IMG/VR virus record: IMGVR_UViG_3300010148_000024
Span: 1-45,362 of that record
DNA: 45,362 nucleotides
DNA from: a virus
Strand: one strand, 5' to 3'
The notes under the pieces were generated by a model. That model saw only the letters and a list, made by a program, of their open reading frames with translations, did no database searches and was not told the origin of the DNA. Numbering within the stretch: the stretch's first letter is position 1; the number at the start of each line of letters is the position of its first letter. Positions 35,701 to 43,710 of this stretch are shown piece by piece. A program made the translations under genes and the position numbers.

Positions 35701-38700
35701 GTCAATCAGTGGAGGCAAAATTATGGCTACAATGGGTTGAATGCCGCAGGTCATGGAACTATCGAAGGAATCCGTTCAGCAGGTGCGGTATTGATGGGTC
35801 ACACTGGTTTGGCTGAACCAGAAGGAACTATGCAAATTCTTGATTCGGTGGGTAATTTGTTTGGAACAGCCCCTATGAGAAAAACAAGAGGTGAAGGAAT
35901 CGGTGACGGTTTAGATCCAAACCAAGACGGTGCGCGAGTCACTATTGATGCCGACTCCGATGGAGTGGCTACAACAAAAATCAATTATTTGGTGAATCCC
36001 TTAACGGCAATCAATTATTCACGGCATTTGCCGGTTCGTGCATGGGGGGCAAGAACAACCTCCGATGCCCTTGACATGTTGGCAGGCACACCTACCGAGA
36101 CAACAGCAAATATGGAGAGTATATTTGGAAAGGGGCGTTTTGATGGAGGATTACATGATACAATGAATTCAATTCCTGATGCTACAAATCATGGTTCTCA
36201 ATGGATGACTCCTACCGCCAAAGCCACATACGCAACCGCATCAACTCCAATTGGATTTGTATTCTCCGGCGAAACCGTTGAAGCAAACAAGTTCATGGGG
36301 ATTTCAAAAGCAACAAACAAGCCGTTGTCGATTAGTGACGAACCGTTGGGGATGGGCCGCAAATTAAAATTAGAAACATTTGGAACAACAAACCCTACTG
36401 CTCTTGCTTCAGGTCATTGGGATTTGAAAGAACAAGAAGTGCGGCCATCCACGCTACCGATTTCTGGAACTGTTCTTTGGCTTAAAGCAGGTGATTTGGA
36501 GTTAAAAGACGGTGAGGCTATAAGTGAATGGGCCGATTCAACCGGCAATGGTCGAACATTTGTTCAAAACACTGCGACATCTCAACCTAAATTCATTGCA
36601 TCGGATGGAGATTTTAACAACCATCCTGTTGTTGATTGCGACGGCGGAGATAAATTAGTGATGGCGGCTTTTGATGCGGCTTTAAATCCAAATGAATTAA
36701 CTATGTTTGTAGTTGCCGCCACTGACACTGATAACAACAATTACCAAGGTATAATGGAATCTCGTTCTTCATCGGGCGCACAGGCTGGTTATAATTTGTA
36801 TGCCAAATTAACTGGCAACCATAGATGGCAATTTTGGACTGGCGCAAACACATCTTGGCAGGTAAGAGAATCAACAACCGATTTAGAATTAAACCGAGCC
36901 GATATTGTGTCGTGCATAATTAGTGGAGGCGACGGGGCAGGTGCAACTGCGACTACAACCTTGCGATTAAATGGGGCGCAAGAAGCAACTGGAACGACGG
37001 CTTTTTACAAATCAACAAGTGAAGCAATGACTGTTGGTAATGTTCCGTCTTCATTTTTCTTAAACGGGCAAATAGGTGAAATAATCATTTACGATAGGGC
37101 TTTATCTACAAGTGAAATTGAAAATGTCGAAGCCTACTTGTCTTTGAAATACGACAAAACACTGCCAAACGCCCACGCATACTCTCAATCGTCTTTGAAT
37201 ATGATACCTCAAAACAAAGGGGTAGATCCATTCATTGATTTGGTGCAATATACTGGTTCGCCTACATTCAACCAAGAAGAGTCGCCAAACGCCTTTAAGC
37301 AAACAGCGTCACCCGTCATACGCATAGGGTCACTTGCCGAACATCACACTCTCAAAGGTTCGGCTTTTCATCAAAATGCGGCGGCGGTAGCAAGTAACTA
37401 CGGTGAAACGCATTATCCGATTACTGGATGGGGCTTGAAAAACGCTTATGCCGCCGCACCTATACCCCTTTCTGAAATTGCCGACCATAGGCAAATACAA
37501 TCAAGAGGCGAACCTCGACTTGGAATGGTAATCGAAACTGAAAACGAAAGAAATGCCGCTAAAAGAACAGATTATCAAGTCACTGGCACTAAATCCGTAT
37601 CCTTACATAGCGATTTGGCAATAGGTCAAATGTTCCCTGTGTTGCCCGCATGGGGCAATAATACAAGTCGGCGGTTTCAAGGAATGACTACTGGTGTTCG
37701 CTCAAATCCCGCCGCCGGTTCTCTTTATACAACTCCTACCGTTGCTATGAGCCACGAATACCCATATTGGTCGCCAGATGGGAATGCGGCAAAGGGAGCA
37801 ATTACGGTTTCAAATGATTCTGTAAGAGTCGATGCTCAAACGCATGGCATGGATTATTGGTCGGTGCGAGGGGCGGCTGATATGCCAGCATGGGGAGGCG
37901 TTTATATTCTAAGAAAGACATACCTAAACCGTGTTGAAGAGTCTTTGAATAATGAGTCGGTTCTTGACGGTGCTTTGGCTCAAGCACACCAGCCTCAAAG
38001 AAAATACATTGATTATGTTGTTCGCTTAGTTAGGCCATTGAAGATGTATGGTTGGGCTTCAAACCTACAAAGTGATGGTTGGGTCTTGGGAGCGAATGCC
38101 TCCACAGTCAATACTGGCGGTTTAGGTTTTCAACCATTTACACGCGACAAGAGATACGGTGTTTTTGAGATAAACCAAGATCGTGCTTTGGGGTCAATTG
38201 ATGTGTTGGCATCATCAAGCGGTGCTTTGAAAATAGAATGGCCCGATGCAAACGACCAAACGGCTGTTTGGCACTTGATACCCTCCGCAAACATGCTACA
38301 ACACTTCAAATCCGATGCAAACCGAAAGAAAAATGGAGAGTTTAGTGCGCCTGTTGAGGCTCGATATTCTCAATCAACAGTATCAGGTGGTAACGAAGTA
38401 TTGTATCAATCGGAATCGAGTTATGAGGTAGATGGAACCGGTAATGCTGGCGATTATGCCAAAAGAGATAGAGAGTTCAAAATGCAACAACAAAAAACAA
38501 TGCTTCGTGATTATCCTTCTGTTACTACTGTAAAAACATTCACTGGCGGAGGGGCAACAGACCGCACTATACTCTTACAGCAAGCAGTAAGTTTGCCAGC
38601 ATCAGGAACATTGGCTGTGATTGGAAAAACAGGAAAAATCACCTATACAAGTATTGATGGGCGTTTGTTGAAAGGCGTGACAAACGAAATCACCGATTAT

Positions 38701-40233
38701 GTTGATGGTGATGTTTTATTCTTAAACGACGGAACAGCAACGGCGCAAACCATTCAAAACAAAAGGTCATTCACGCCTTCATTACCAACTGCACCTTCTT
38801 TCATTGATAACGCCGTTGTCTTAAACAAAATATCAGATTTCGTTTGGAGAAAGTTCGACCACAGGACAAACAAGGTGACAAAAACAAATTTGGCCTATCG
38901 TGGCTTACTTGAATATAGTCCAAGCGATTTCATAATGGGTTCTCAAAGACCGTTGCGATTGTTGGATGGTAAAGGCGGCGGCGTTGTTGAGGAATACATT
39001 CGTTCAAGCGTAATACAAGATAACATTGGAATCGAAGATGGCAAATTCCCCCCTTATTTGATTGACTCAAATGAAAAATTGTATAGGGTTGCGGGAATTG
39101 ATGACGAAACAGGTTTCATTTCGATTCGGAACATTGATGGCGACTTTATTTCAAAAGAAATAGCAATTGGAGATGTTTTGGTAGGGCAATATGGTTTCAT
39201 TGGACTTAGAACCTCCGATGCCGCTTTGAATTTGTTAAATGATTCGGCAGGCAACATCGCTGGATTTTTGCCATACCCTTCAAATGATATAATTAAAAAT
39301 CAAGGTGCGAGACTCGCAAATGAAATTGGTATTGGTGCGAATCCGATATTAAGTTTAATGAAACAACACAGTGGAGAGTATGTGGCTCGTAATGTCAAGG
39401 GTTTGAACATACTTGAAGTCATTAAATCATTGACTGAAATGGATGGCAGGCAATTGGTTGTTGAAGAAAATGGTGCTATGATTTATTCAGACAGCACTTT
39501 TAGAGAGACAAACATTCGTCTTGGTTTGGATAGTGGGGCGCGAGAGATTCAAGTTAGTAAAATGTTTGATTCACCAAATCAAGTCGTTATAGTTGGGGAT
39601 GTTGTTGCTGAAAACGAAAAAATTGAAGTGACAGTAAAGGACTTGGAAAAAATGAGAAAGGCTTCGGGTTCAACTCCAGATGATAATTTAGTAAGGGTCT
39701 TGAAAAAAGAAGTTCCGGGATTGAAAACAAATAAAGAAGCACTGCGAATTGCCAAGTCATTGTTAAGTCGAGCCGAAAATGGCGCACCTTTAATCACCAT
39801 AAATGGTTTGCTCAAAGCCTCATCAATCATTCCCGGTGACATGGTTAAAATTGATTTGCCGACTCATGGGATTCGAGGCACATTCGCCGTCTTTGAAGCG
39901 ACTCATTATCAATCACTTGGGACTACCGATTTAATTGTCGCACAGTATGAAAAAGGTATTGAGGGGCTACTTTCGGACATTCAAGTGGCAACGGGCAATA
40001 AAAACAATACCCAAAGCAAGGCAAAGGAATCAAACGAATTGAATGAGATTGCGTTAAGCGGTTCAGTCAAAATAATCGCTGTCGCCAAAATGTATGTTCG
40101 CACCAACAATAAGCAACATTTCATCATTGGGGCTAAATATGACGGCGGTTTAGGCCGAATCGGTGTTGCCGATAACAATAAGAAAGCAAAGCCTCTCGGC
40201 AATAGTAAGAGCCGGTTCTTTGAGGTGAAATGA
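32701..40233 (+). CDS. Giant tail protein with LamG and hub-like C-terminus
   Basis: A 2510-residue protein, the largest in the window, starting at ATG 32701 (GTGTGGTGA upstream; GTG 32692 is part of that site). About residues 1255-1485 form a LamG/ConA-like domain (SGTVLWLKAGDLELKDGEA ... IIIYDRALSTSEIENVEAYL). Near residues 1070-1092, DPNQDG and DADSDG resemble calcium-binding repeats. The last 280 residues (ILEVIKSLTEMDGRQLVVEENG ... IPGDMVKIDLPTHGIRGTFAV ... ATHYQ) resemble the core of tail-hub proteins (gp27/ReqiPepy6 Gp37-like). If so, the hub is at the C-terminal end of a giant fibre-like chain, an unusual arrangement. The hub call is moderate, the LamG call is good. Confidence 0.82.
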   Translation: MTETTIYRKKIYPSKNTSLGSTTSGYPLSGFLAMHFTYPDLEYADDITTWQYGTNTNNWKQGLQVIIKTSFADSGVPVPTTTTNLLGIDLAAAATASSMSFDLGTERATRYIAAQINAHQSQQLSTTGATKLLKARYVRMSSRPSWDTDAPVQISATQIVVKFTEHTLLGGRHFERGYPSDLPQSGTIVVLVSGTETTYNYTAINEYNQKGYAILTVSGLPGYSSTGVPANWTTAKITGEPEKHTIVFSWNRNRTAEDGTATGYANFNDDIYWSPANMGPVVQGVGGVPLWRLIAKPMDGGNMALPSPHRVYRGGGGKAGVTEASGGGYCRFSIEGLNSCYSPAVPAPDYNITEATIEGITEAGQALVTNNQPLHIEPLEYGSTMRAKTSIVQYENGYTSNFNSVENTIGSSGNKLGNANVFHADPTKDKGLKSTVTNEMYARPFRLTDTINTNTVEDMLISNEEKVFDDMDVIDDQGNVLTLQGGSPFGTVIKDFAVKTNRKRTDSTDEAFGPSAPNGLFEPNMEIQLPDDKEIPGEIFVRTGHDRVQAWSNKSWGMGGLSAPDPRPAGVPEASNEPSQFDTHDRMLVFHCKRIRHGYGEFVSGIEYNTESSFAVIPSGSTRFFTAHRASDHVERGSVLNQTTNGTLSTTKYPHHRIRFGRQGHSLVTPMGHRGTPMAHRRQLHRSFGSSYSLMFEAKTEHKHFGFGNGESSNSATRFNLDTLETKGVAGYTTNAGSFSGDGLPTTEHLVGSRLHNHKSHYSSITPRTNLDYLIAPGQNHTKVEGSPEKVSQGTLVETAISSVNRPTHLTLTDALSLTNRANTASEFMVNGFLLGNPSMIGGRPEPPTATFYTTTAGSVTVWSVRGANEGVLVPRSATELATTPPLILHDPDSLNMAAVPIYGGSSYTVSEHTDMGLMKDSDTNTGATPDAFLCTWLAEYSHPALLGTSREHYLTFRYRESGMPRATNYPATNGLFLRNYSNQSTAGLAVNAKPFEMLYVNQWRQNYGYNGLNAAGHGTIEGIRSAGAVLMGHTGLAEPEGTMQILDSVGNLFGTAPMRKTRGEGIGDGLDPNQDGARVTIDADSDGVATTKINYLVNPLTAINYSRHLPVRAWGARTTSDALDMLAGTPTETTANMESIFGKGRFDGGLHDTMNSIPDATNHGSQWMTPTAKATYATASTPIGFVFSGETVEANKFMGISKATNKPLSISDEPLGMGRKLKLETFGTTNPTALASGHWDLKEQEVRPSTLPISGTVLWLKAGDLELKDGEAISEWADSTGNGRTFVQNTATSQPKFIASDGDFNNHPVVDCDGGDKLVMAAFDAALNPNELTMFVVAATDTDNNNYQGIMESRSSSGAQAGYNLYAKLTGNHRWQFWTGANTSWQVRESTTDLELNRADIVSCIISGGDGAGATATTTLRLNGAQEATGTTAFYKSTSEAMTVGNVPSSFFLNGQIGEIIIYDRALSTSEIENVEAYLSLKYDKTLPNAHAYSQSSLNMIPQNKGVDPFIDLVQYTGSPTFNQEESPNAFKQTASPVIRIGSLAEHHTLKGSAFHQNAAAVASNYGETHYPITGWGLKNAYAAAPIPLSEIADHRQIQSRGEPRLGMVIETENERNAAKRTDYQVTGTKSVSLHSDLAIGQMFPVLPAWGNNTSRRFQGMTTGVRSNPAAGSLYTTPTVAMSHEYPYWSPDGNAAKGAITVSNDSVRVDAQTHGMDYWSVRGAADMPAWGGVYILRKTYLNRVEESLNNESVLDGALAQAHQPQRKYIDYVVRLVRPLKMYGWASNLQSDGWVLGANASTVNTGGLGFQPFTRDKRYGVFEINQDRALGSIDVLASSSGALKIEWPDANDQTAVWHLIPSANMLQHFKSDANRKKNGEFSAPVEARYSQSTVSGGNEVLYQSESSYEVDGTGNAGDYAKRDREFKMQQQKTMLRDYPSVTTVKTFTGGGATDRTILLQQAVSLPASGTLAVIGKTGKITYTSIDGRLLKGVTNEITDYVDGDVLFLNDGTATAQTIQNKRSFTPSLPTAPSFIDNAVVLNKISDFVWRKFDHRTNKVTKTNLAYRGLLEYSPSDFIMGSQRPLRLLDGKGGGVVEEYIRSSVIQDNIGIEDGKFPPYLIDSNEKLYRVAGIDDETGFISIRNIDGDFISKEIAIGDVLVGQYGFIGLRTSDAALNLLNDSAGNIAGFLPYPSNDIIKNQGARLANEIGIGANPILSLMKQHSGEYVARNVKGLNILEVIKSLTEMDGRQLVVEENGAMIYSDSTFRETNIRLGLDSGAREIQVSKMFDSPNQVVIVGDVVAENEKIEVTVKDLEKMRKASGSTPDDNLVRVLKKEVPGLKTNKEALRIAKSLLSRAENGAPLITINGLLKASSIIPGDMVKIDLPTHGIRGTFAVFEATHYQSLGTTDLIVAQYEKGIEGLLSDIQVATGNKNNTQSKAKESNELNEIALSGSVKIIAVAKMYVRTNNKQHFIIGAKYDGGLGRIGVADNNKKAKPLGNSKSRFFEVK

Positions 40234-40262
40234 TATGGGCGCATTCAATGAAGCATGGAGTA
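40227..40262 (+). repeat. Repeat copy 1 (ribosome-binding site and tag-coding 5' end)
   Basis: The sequence GGTGAAATGATATGGGC followed by (G/A)CATT(C/T)AATGAAGCATGGAGT begins the gene at 40235. The same sequence with two silent or conservative changes begins the gene at 40505. The repeated part includes the ribosome-binding site and the codons for the tag peptide. Confidence 0.75.
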
Positions 40263-40498
40263 TAATGAAGCGAGATAAGGGATGGATTGCACCAGATGGT
40301 TCTAATTGGAAACACCGGATGGATCCTATGAATTGCCCCTTATGTAGAGGCCCAATGCAATATCAAGACGGATATATCGGTTCAAGTGGTCGTTTTGTCG
40401 AACCTGCGTATATGTGTATGGATCCCCAAGAACCTTATTGCGAAGTAAGAAGGCATGATGTGAAAAGTTCATTGAAGCCGCAAACAATCAAAAGGTGA
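40235..40498 (+). CDS. Tagged zinc-ribbon protein 1 of tandem pair
   Basis: An 87-residue protein with AGGTGA 6 bases before ATG 40235. Residues 3-13 (AFNEAWSIMKR) are a full copy of the recurring AF-N-x-A-W-x-x-M-K peptide. Cys residues at 34, 37, 61 and 69 form a zinc-ribbon-like set. The 5' end is nearly identical to that of the following gene, including the ribosome-binding site, indicating tandem duplication of a tag-containing start followed by divergence. No enzyme motif is seen. Confidence 0.82.
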   Translation: MGAFNEAWSIMKRDKGWIAPDGSNWKHRMDPMNCPLCRGPMQYQDGYIGSSGRFVEPAYMCMDPQEPYCEVRRHDVKSSLKPQTIKR

Positions 40499-40532
40499 AA
40501 TGATATGGGCACATTTAATGAAGCATGGAGTG
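40495..40532 (+). repeat. Repeat copy 2 (ribosome-binding site and tag-coding 5' end)
   Basis: The second copy of the GGTGAAATGATATGGGC...AATGAAGCATGGAGT block, at the start of the gene at 40505. The coding sequences downstream are not alike beyond the two Cys pairs. Confidence 0.75.
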
Positions 40533-40717
40533 TCGCTAAAGAAAAGCCAAAGTGCAAATATTGTAATGGGCCAATGACGCGTTATGAGAATGTAAAAAAC
40601 GGAAAAGTGAGGCATCAATGCAGTAACCACTGCTACCGTTCACAACGAGAGTATCAACGCAATTTGTATCCTACGCGCAATCACCTCCCGCATGGGATGA
40701 AAGGAGGCTACCACTGA
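40505..40717 (+). CDS. Tagged zinc-ribbon protein 2 of tandem pair
   Basis: A 70-residue basic protein. Residues 3-12 (TFNEAWSVAK) are a copy of the tag peptide. Cys 17, 20, 39 and 43 make a zinc finger with a Cys-x2-Cys and Cys-x3-Cys layout. The rest is Arg/His/Tyr-rich. It shares its ribosome-binding site and first 10 codons with the preceding gene. Its stop overlaps the next ATG by one base (TGATG). Probable small nucleic-acid- or protein-binding accessory protein. Confidence 0.8.
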   Translation: MGTFNEAWSVAKEKPKCKYCNGPMTRYENVKNGKVRHQCSNHCYRSQREYQRNLYPTRNHLPHGMKGGYH

Positions 40718-41058
40718 TGCCAATTTTAGATTCAATTAAAGCCGCTTTAACCGACCACCTGCAAACATTGATTTCAGGCGTAAGCCTTGGTTCATCCGGT
40801 GGCAATTCTTCATCGAGAGATGCGGGCGTTGGCAACGGCCAATTATCAGTCACCCCTGAAGTCACACGGATTGATGATCGAACCATTGCGGTCACTGCTC
40901 TATTCGACACTCAACAAATCGCTTCTTCTGAAATAATGGAATTAGCAATACACGGCGATACTTCCTTAGATACACCAGCGTTCCGTTCAACCTTTTTGCC
41001 GATTACAAAGGACTCAAATACCGAGGTTCGCATTGATGTTCTAATGGAGGTGCGATAA
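40717..41058 (+). CDS. Small tail-fibre-associated protein
   Basis: A 113-residue protein with a strong GGAGG before ATG 40717. The N-terminal helix (DSIKAALTDHLQTLISGVSL) is followed by a Gly/Ser-rich linker and then a beta-rich part that ends in EVRIDVLMEVR. Its stop overlaps the next ATG by one base (TAATG). Position directly before a fibre-like gene suggests a fibre attachment or assembly role. No family is recognised. Confidence 0.75.
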   Translation: MPILDSIKAALTDHLQTLISGVSLGSSGGNSSSRDAGVGNGQLSVTPEVTRIDDRTIAVTALFDTQQIASSEIMELAIHGDTSLDTPAFRSTFLPITKDSNTEVRIDVLMEVR

Positions 41059-42209
41059 TGGGTAATACAAACCTTGCCGAAGGACACTTGAAGACCGCTA
41101 CTGGCGTTTCATACCAAGCAGACGGTTTGAGAGACACCGATGTTTTAACAAGCCCCACATTGACTAATTTTGTCGAAAGAGGATTCTTGAACGGCGTTGT
41201 CCCTGTGACAATGAGTGCTTACAATAACACTGCCAGAAATGATGCGAATACGGGCAATTGCGTGGTTCGTTTAGTCGGTTCACTTGGTTCAGCAACCCAA
41301 GTAATTGTTGATGCTGGAACCGTTTGTTTAGATGGCATGTTTTATTCCGTATCTCAAACGACATATACCGTTTCAGCCAACACTGCCAATCTTGACAGCA
41401 CCCATTCAGGTTCGGCAATCTCCAATCCATCAGGTGCAAACGAAGAAGCAATAATGCTTGTCTATATCGACCCAAGTAAAAATAACAACATTGGTTTAAT
41501 TTACGGTTCATTTGTAGATACTGCTTCAGGTTTGTTCCCTTCATCTCCCTCGGCACATCTAAATCAACAATCAATTGTTTTAGCATCCATTCGCGTCGGA
41601 AAGGGTTCAAGTTCAGTAGTGATTGTTGGGCTTGAAGACAAAAGAACATTCTTTCGACCCGGCCCTTATCCTTTAGCAAAACAAATTCATTCCGATGGTT
41701 CGGCGGCTCATATTCGCAACGATCATATTGCTGGATTTAATGCGGCGGATTTACCTATTACTGGTTTAGGCCACCTTTACGCTCGCGACCCTGCTGGATT
41801 TCACAGTGGAGTTGAACATGGTTCGGGCCAAACACATTTGTTCTTTCAAGGAGATCAAGGCAGTGGAACATTGGCTGGCGGCGGAGGCTCATATCAATTG
41901 ACACCCGTTCACCGTGTTTCTCGATGGGAGGGAACCTATGCGTCATTAACAGCCGGTGAAATTGTTTTTGGCACTACAATTCTTTTTGCTCCATTACGGA
42001 GTGAAGAAGTAGGGCAACCGGGATATTTGGTGAACATTCAAATGTATGCAAACACTACTGGCGGTTTATCAAGGACACTAATTCAAGGAGTCGATTATAC
42101 AGTCGCCGCCGATAAAATAATTATTTCGGCCCCTTCAGGGTGGGCTACTGCCGCTTCTTCATTGACACATATACATTTGACTTATGTTCATGCTTGCCAT
42201 CACGCATGA
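41058..42209 (+). CDS. Tail fibre or virion appendage protein
   Basis: A 383-residue, beta-rich protein starting at ATG 41058 (GGAGGTGCGATA upstream). The N-terminal 170 residues look like a fibre-base domain (VRLVGSLGSATQVIVDAGTV ... EEAIMLVYIDPSKNNNIGLIYGS). The middle contains a Gly/His-rich segment (GFHSGVEHGSGQTH, LAGGGGSY). The C-terminal part is a further beta-rich domain. No catalytic motif. Likely a receptor-binding fibre or head appendage by composition and location. Confidence 0.78.
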   Translation: MGNTNLAEGHLKTATGVSYQADGLRDTDVLTSPTLTNFVERGFLNGVVPVTMSAYNNTARNDANTGNCVVRLVGSLGSATQVIVDAGTVCLDGMFYSVSQTTYTVSANTANLDSTHSGSAISNPSGANEEAIMLVYIDPSKNNNIGLIYGSFVDTASGLFPSSPSAHLNQQSIVLASIRVGKGSSSVVIVGLEDKRTFFRPGPYPLAKQIHSDGSAAHIRNDHIAGFNAADLPITGLGHLYARDPAGFHSGVEHGSGQTHLFFQGDQGSGTLAGGGGSYQLTPVHRVSRWEGTYASLTAGEIVFGTTILFAPLRSEEVGQPGYLVNIQMYANTTGGLSRTLIQGVDYTVAADKIIISAPSGWATAASSLTHIHLTYVHACHHA

Positions 42210-42218
42210 GGTGTTTGA

Positions 42219-42416
42219 TTGATTAAAAAATACCGAAACAAAGTTTCTCAAACATGCCCTGCATGTGAAAAAAATGTTTTAGCAATTAGAATTAACGGTT
42301 TTTATGCTGGCAATCGCGACCGAGTTTTTTTATGGCAGTGTCCTTTATGCGATAACATATGGGAAGGCGCACGACCAATGTTAAAAATCGCTACGGTCGT
42401 TTCAAGCATGGAGTAA
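42219..42416 (+). CDS. Small zinc-ribbon protein
   Basis: A 65-residue protein starting at TTG 42219 with GAGGTG upstream. C13xxC16 and C41xxC44 form a zinc ribbon around an RINGFYAGNRDRVFLWQ core, followed by a Trp/Glu tail. Its end overlaps the next predicted reading frame (42359-42541) by 58 bases. The role is unknown. Confidence 0.72.
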   Translation: MIKKYRNKVSQTCPACEKNVLAIRINGFYAGNRDRVFLWQCPLCDNIWEGARPMLKIATVVSSME

Positions 42417-42541
42417 GGACTCGATTGCCAGAATCTATACGATACAAAACAGTGTGTAGAAAGTGTAAAACAGCATCAACTTCGCAAAAATGCACTACTT
42501 GTTTGATTGAAGATGCTATAAAGTGGACTAAACCATATTGA
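42359..42541 (+). CDS. Small zinc-ribbon protein, start uncertain
   Basis: A 60-residue basic protein from ATG 42359, or about 38 residues from TTG 42425 (AAGGA 5 bases upstream). C33xxC36 and C45xxC48 form a zinc ribbon in either case. The longer version overlaps the preceding gene by 58 bases in another frame, has no ribosome-binding site, and would carry a basic N-terminus (RRTTNVKNRYGRFKHGVR). The shorter version is better supported by translation signals. I am unsure which is used. Confidence 0.6.
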   Translation: MGRRTTNVKNRYGRFKHGVRTRLPESIRYKTVCRKCKTASTSQKCTTCLIEDAIKWTKPY

Positions 42542-42552
42542 GATGATTTGTA

Positions 42553-43074
42553 ATGAAATGCCCTGATTGCTCCAACCGCTTAATACCTCATGGTCGAGGA
42601 AAAAATACTTCACTTCTTTGTAATCAATGTGGTAAAAAACACGCACTTGGTTCGTTAAACAAGTCTGTTTTTTGGAAAACGGAGATTAACCGTTTGAAAA
42701 AGCCAACACCAGATGCTAAAGCGGGCCGCCATGTTTGCACTGAATGTCATGGCGAAGGTAAATCGCCTAAATGTCCTTCATGCAAGTATTCAAAGACAAT
42801 ACACGGCAAACAACAAGTGTCAAAGCCCTCTCAACGCAACAACAAGAATTACACTATTCTTCGTTCTAATGAAGCATTTGATGTTGCATGGGATATGATG
42901 AAAAGCGTCGATAAGGGCGACAACGCCCCCACCAATCCCGGTCTTTGGTCGCAAGCCAAATCAAAAGCCCGTTCTAAATTCAAAGTCTATCCCTCCGCTT
43001 ATGCAAATGCTTGGGCTTCTAAGTGGTATAAAGGAAAGGGCGGCGGCTGGAAAAAGAAGGGGAAAAAGAAATGA
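42553..43074 (+). CDS. Double zinc-ribbon protein with tag and YPSAYANAWASKWY domain
   Basis: A 173-residue, highly basic protein. It has two zinc ribbons (C3, C6, C23, C26 and C62, C65, C74, C77), then the tag peptide at residues 108-117 (AFDVAWDMMK). The C-terminal domain (residues 130-167) contains KFKVYPSAYANAWASKWYK and GGGWKKKGKKK, a small basic domain that recurs in marine tailed viruses as a conserved domain of unknown function. The order suggests a modular adaptor protein. ATG 42553 follows GAGATGATTTG. Its stop overlaps the next start (ATGA). Confidence 0.85.
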   Translation: MKCPDCSNRLIPHGRGKNTSLLCNQCGKKHALGSLNKSVFWKTEINRLKKPTPDAKAGRHVCTECHGEGKSPKCPSCKYSKTIHGKQQVSKPSQRNNKNYTILRSNEAFDVAWDMMKSVDKGDNAPTNPGLWSQAKSKARSKFKVYPSAYANAWASKWYKGKGGGWKKKGKKK

Positions 43075-43694
43075 TTCAATCCCCTGCCTCGGATCTTCTT
43101 ACTAAGGACTTAAGGCGTTGGTTCAAAGAGAAATGGGTCGATGTTTCACGAAAAGACAAGGATGGTAAGCATCCACCCTGCGGTCGTGGTGAAGCGAAAA
43201 CAAACAGTAAGGGATACCCTAAGTGCCGACCTTCAAAAAAAGTAAGTAGCGAAACACCTAAAACAACAAGAGGTATGAGCGCAGATGACAAGAAGGCGGC
43301 TACGCGCCGAAAGCGTTCAAAGCCTCAAGGTGTCGGAGGGAAACCAACTATGGTGAAATCATGCAATTGCAGTAATTGTAATCTTTTAACAAAAGCATTC
43401 TTAATGCGAGAAGACATAATTAAAGCAAAAGACAAGCCTTTTCACGGCTACAATCCAAACAAACATAGCCGAAAAGGTGGATTGAATGCTAAGGGCAGGG
43501 CTAAGTTCAAGCGTGAAGAAGGGGCTAATCTAAAACCACCAGTCACTACCAAACCGAGTAAATTGAAAGCCGGTTCAAAGAAAGCAAAGCGTCGAAAGTC
43601 ATTTTGCGCCAGAATGGGAGGGGTCAAAGGGCCGACCAGCAAGGGCGGTAAATTGACTCCTAAAGGTGCGGCATTGAAAAGGTGGAATTGCTAA
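43071..43694 (+). CDS. Basic Cys-containing protein, marine-phage conserved type
   Basis: A 207-residue, very Lys/Arg-rich protein overlapping the previous gene by 4 bases. The N-terminal section (WFKEKWVDVSRKDKDGKHPP, then CGRGEAK and YPKCRPS) and the C-terminal section (RKSFCARMGGVKGP, then LTPKGAALKRWNC) are sequence types found together or separately in many marine tailed viruses, with no established function. Residues 98-103 contain Cys-x-Cys-x-x-Cys. The middle is low-complexity and basic. Nucleic-acid binding is plausible from composition. No catalytic motif. Confidence 0.8.
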   Translation: MIQSPASDLLTKDLRRWFKEKWVDVSRKDKDGKHPPCGRGEAKTNSKGYPKCRPSKKVSSETPKTTRGMSADDKKAATRRKRSKPQGVGGKPTMVKSCNCSNCNLLTKAFLMREDIIKAKDKPFHGYNPNKHSRKGGLNAKGRAKFKREEGANLKPPVTTKPSKLKAGSKKAKRRKSFCARMGGVKGPTSKGGKLTPKGAALKRWNC

Positions 43695-43710
43695 AGTGAG
43701 ATGATTTTAT

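Noticed and set aside
41164-41679. 171-residue minus-strand open frame
   Set aside because: A shadow of the fibre-like gene on the plus strand; rich in Leu, Gln, Arg and Cys without pattern.
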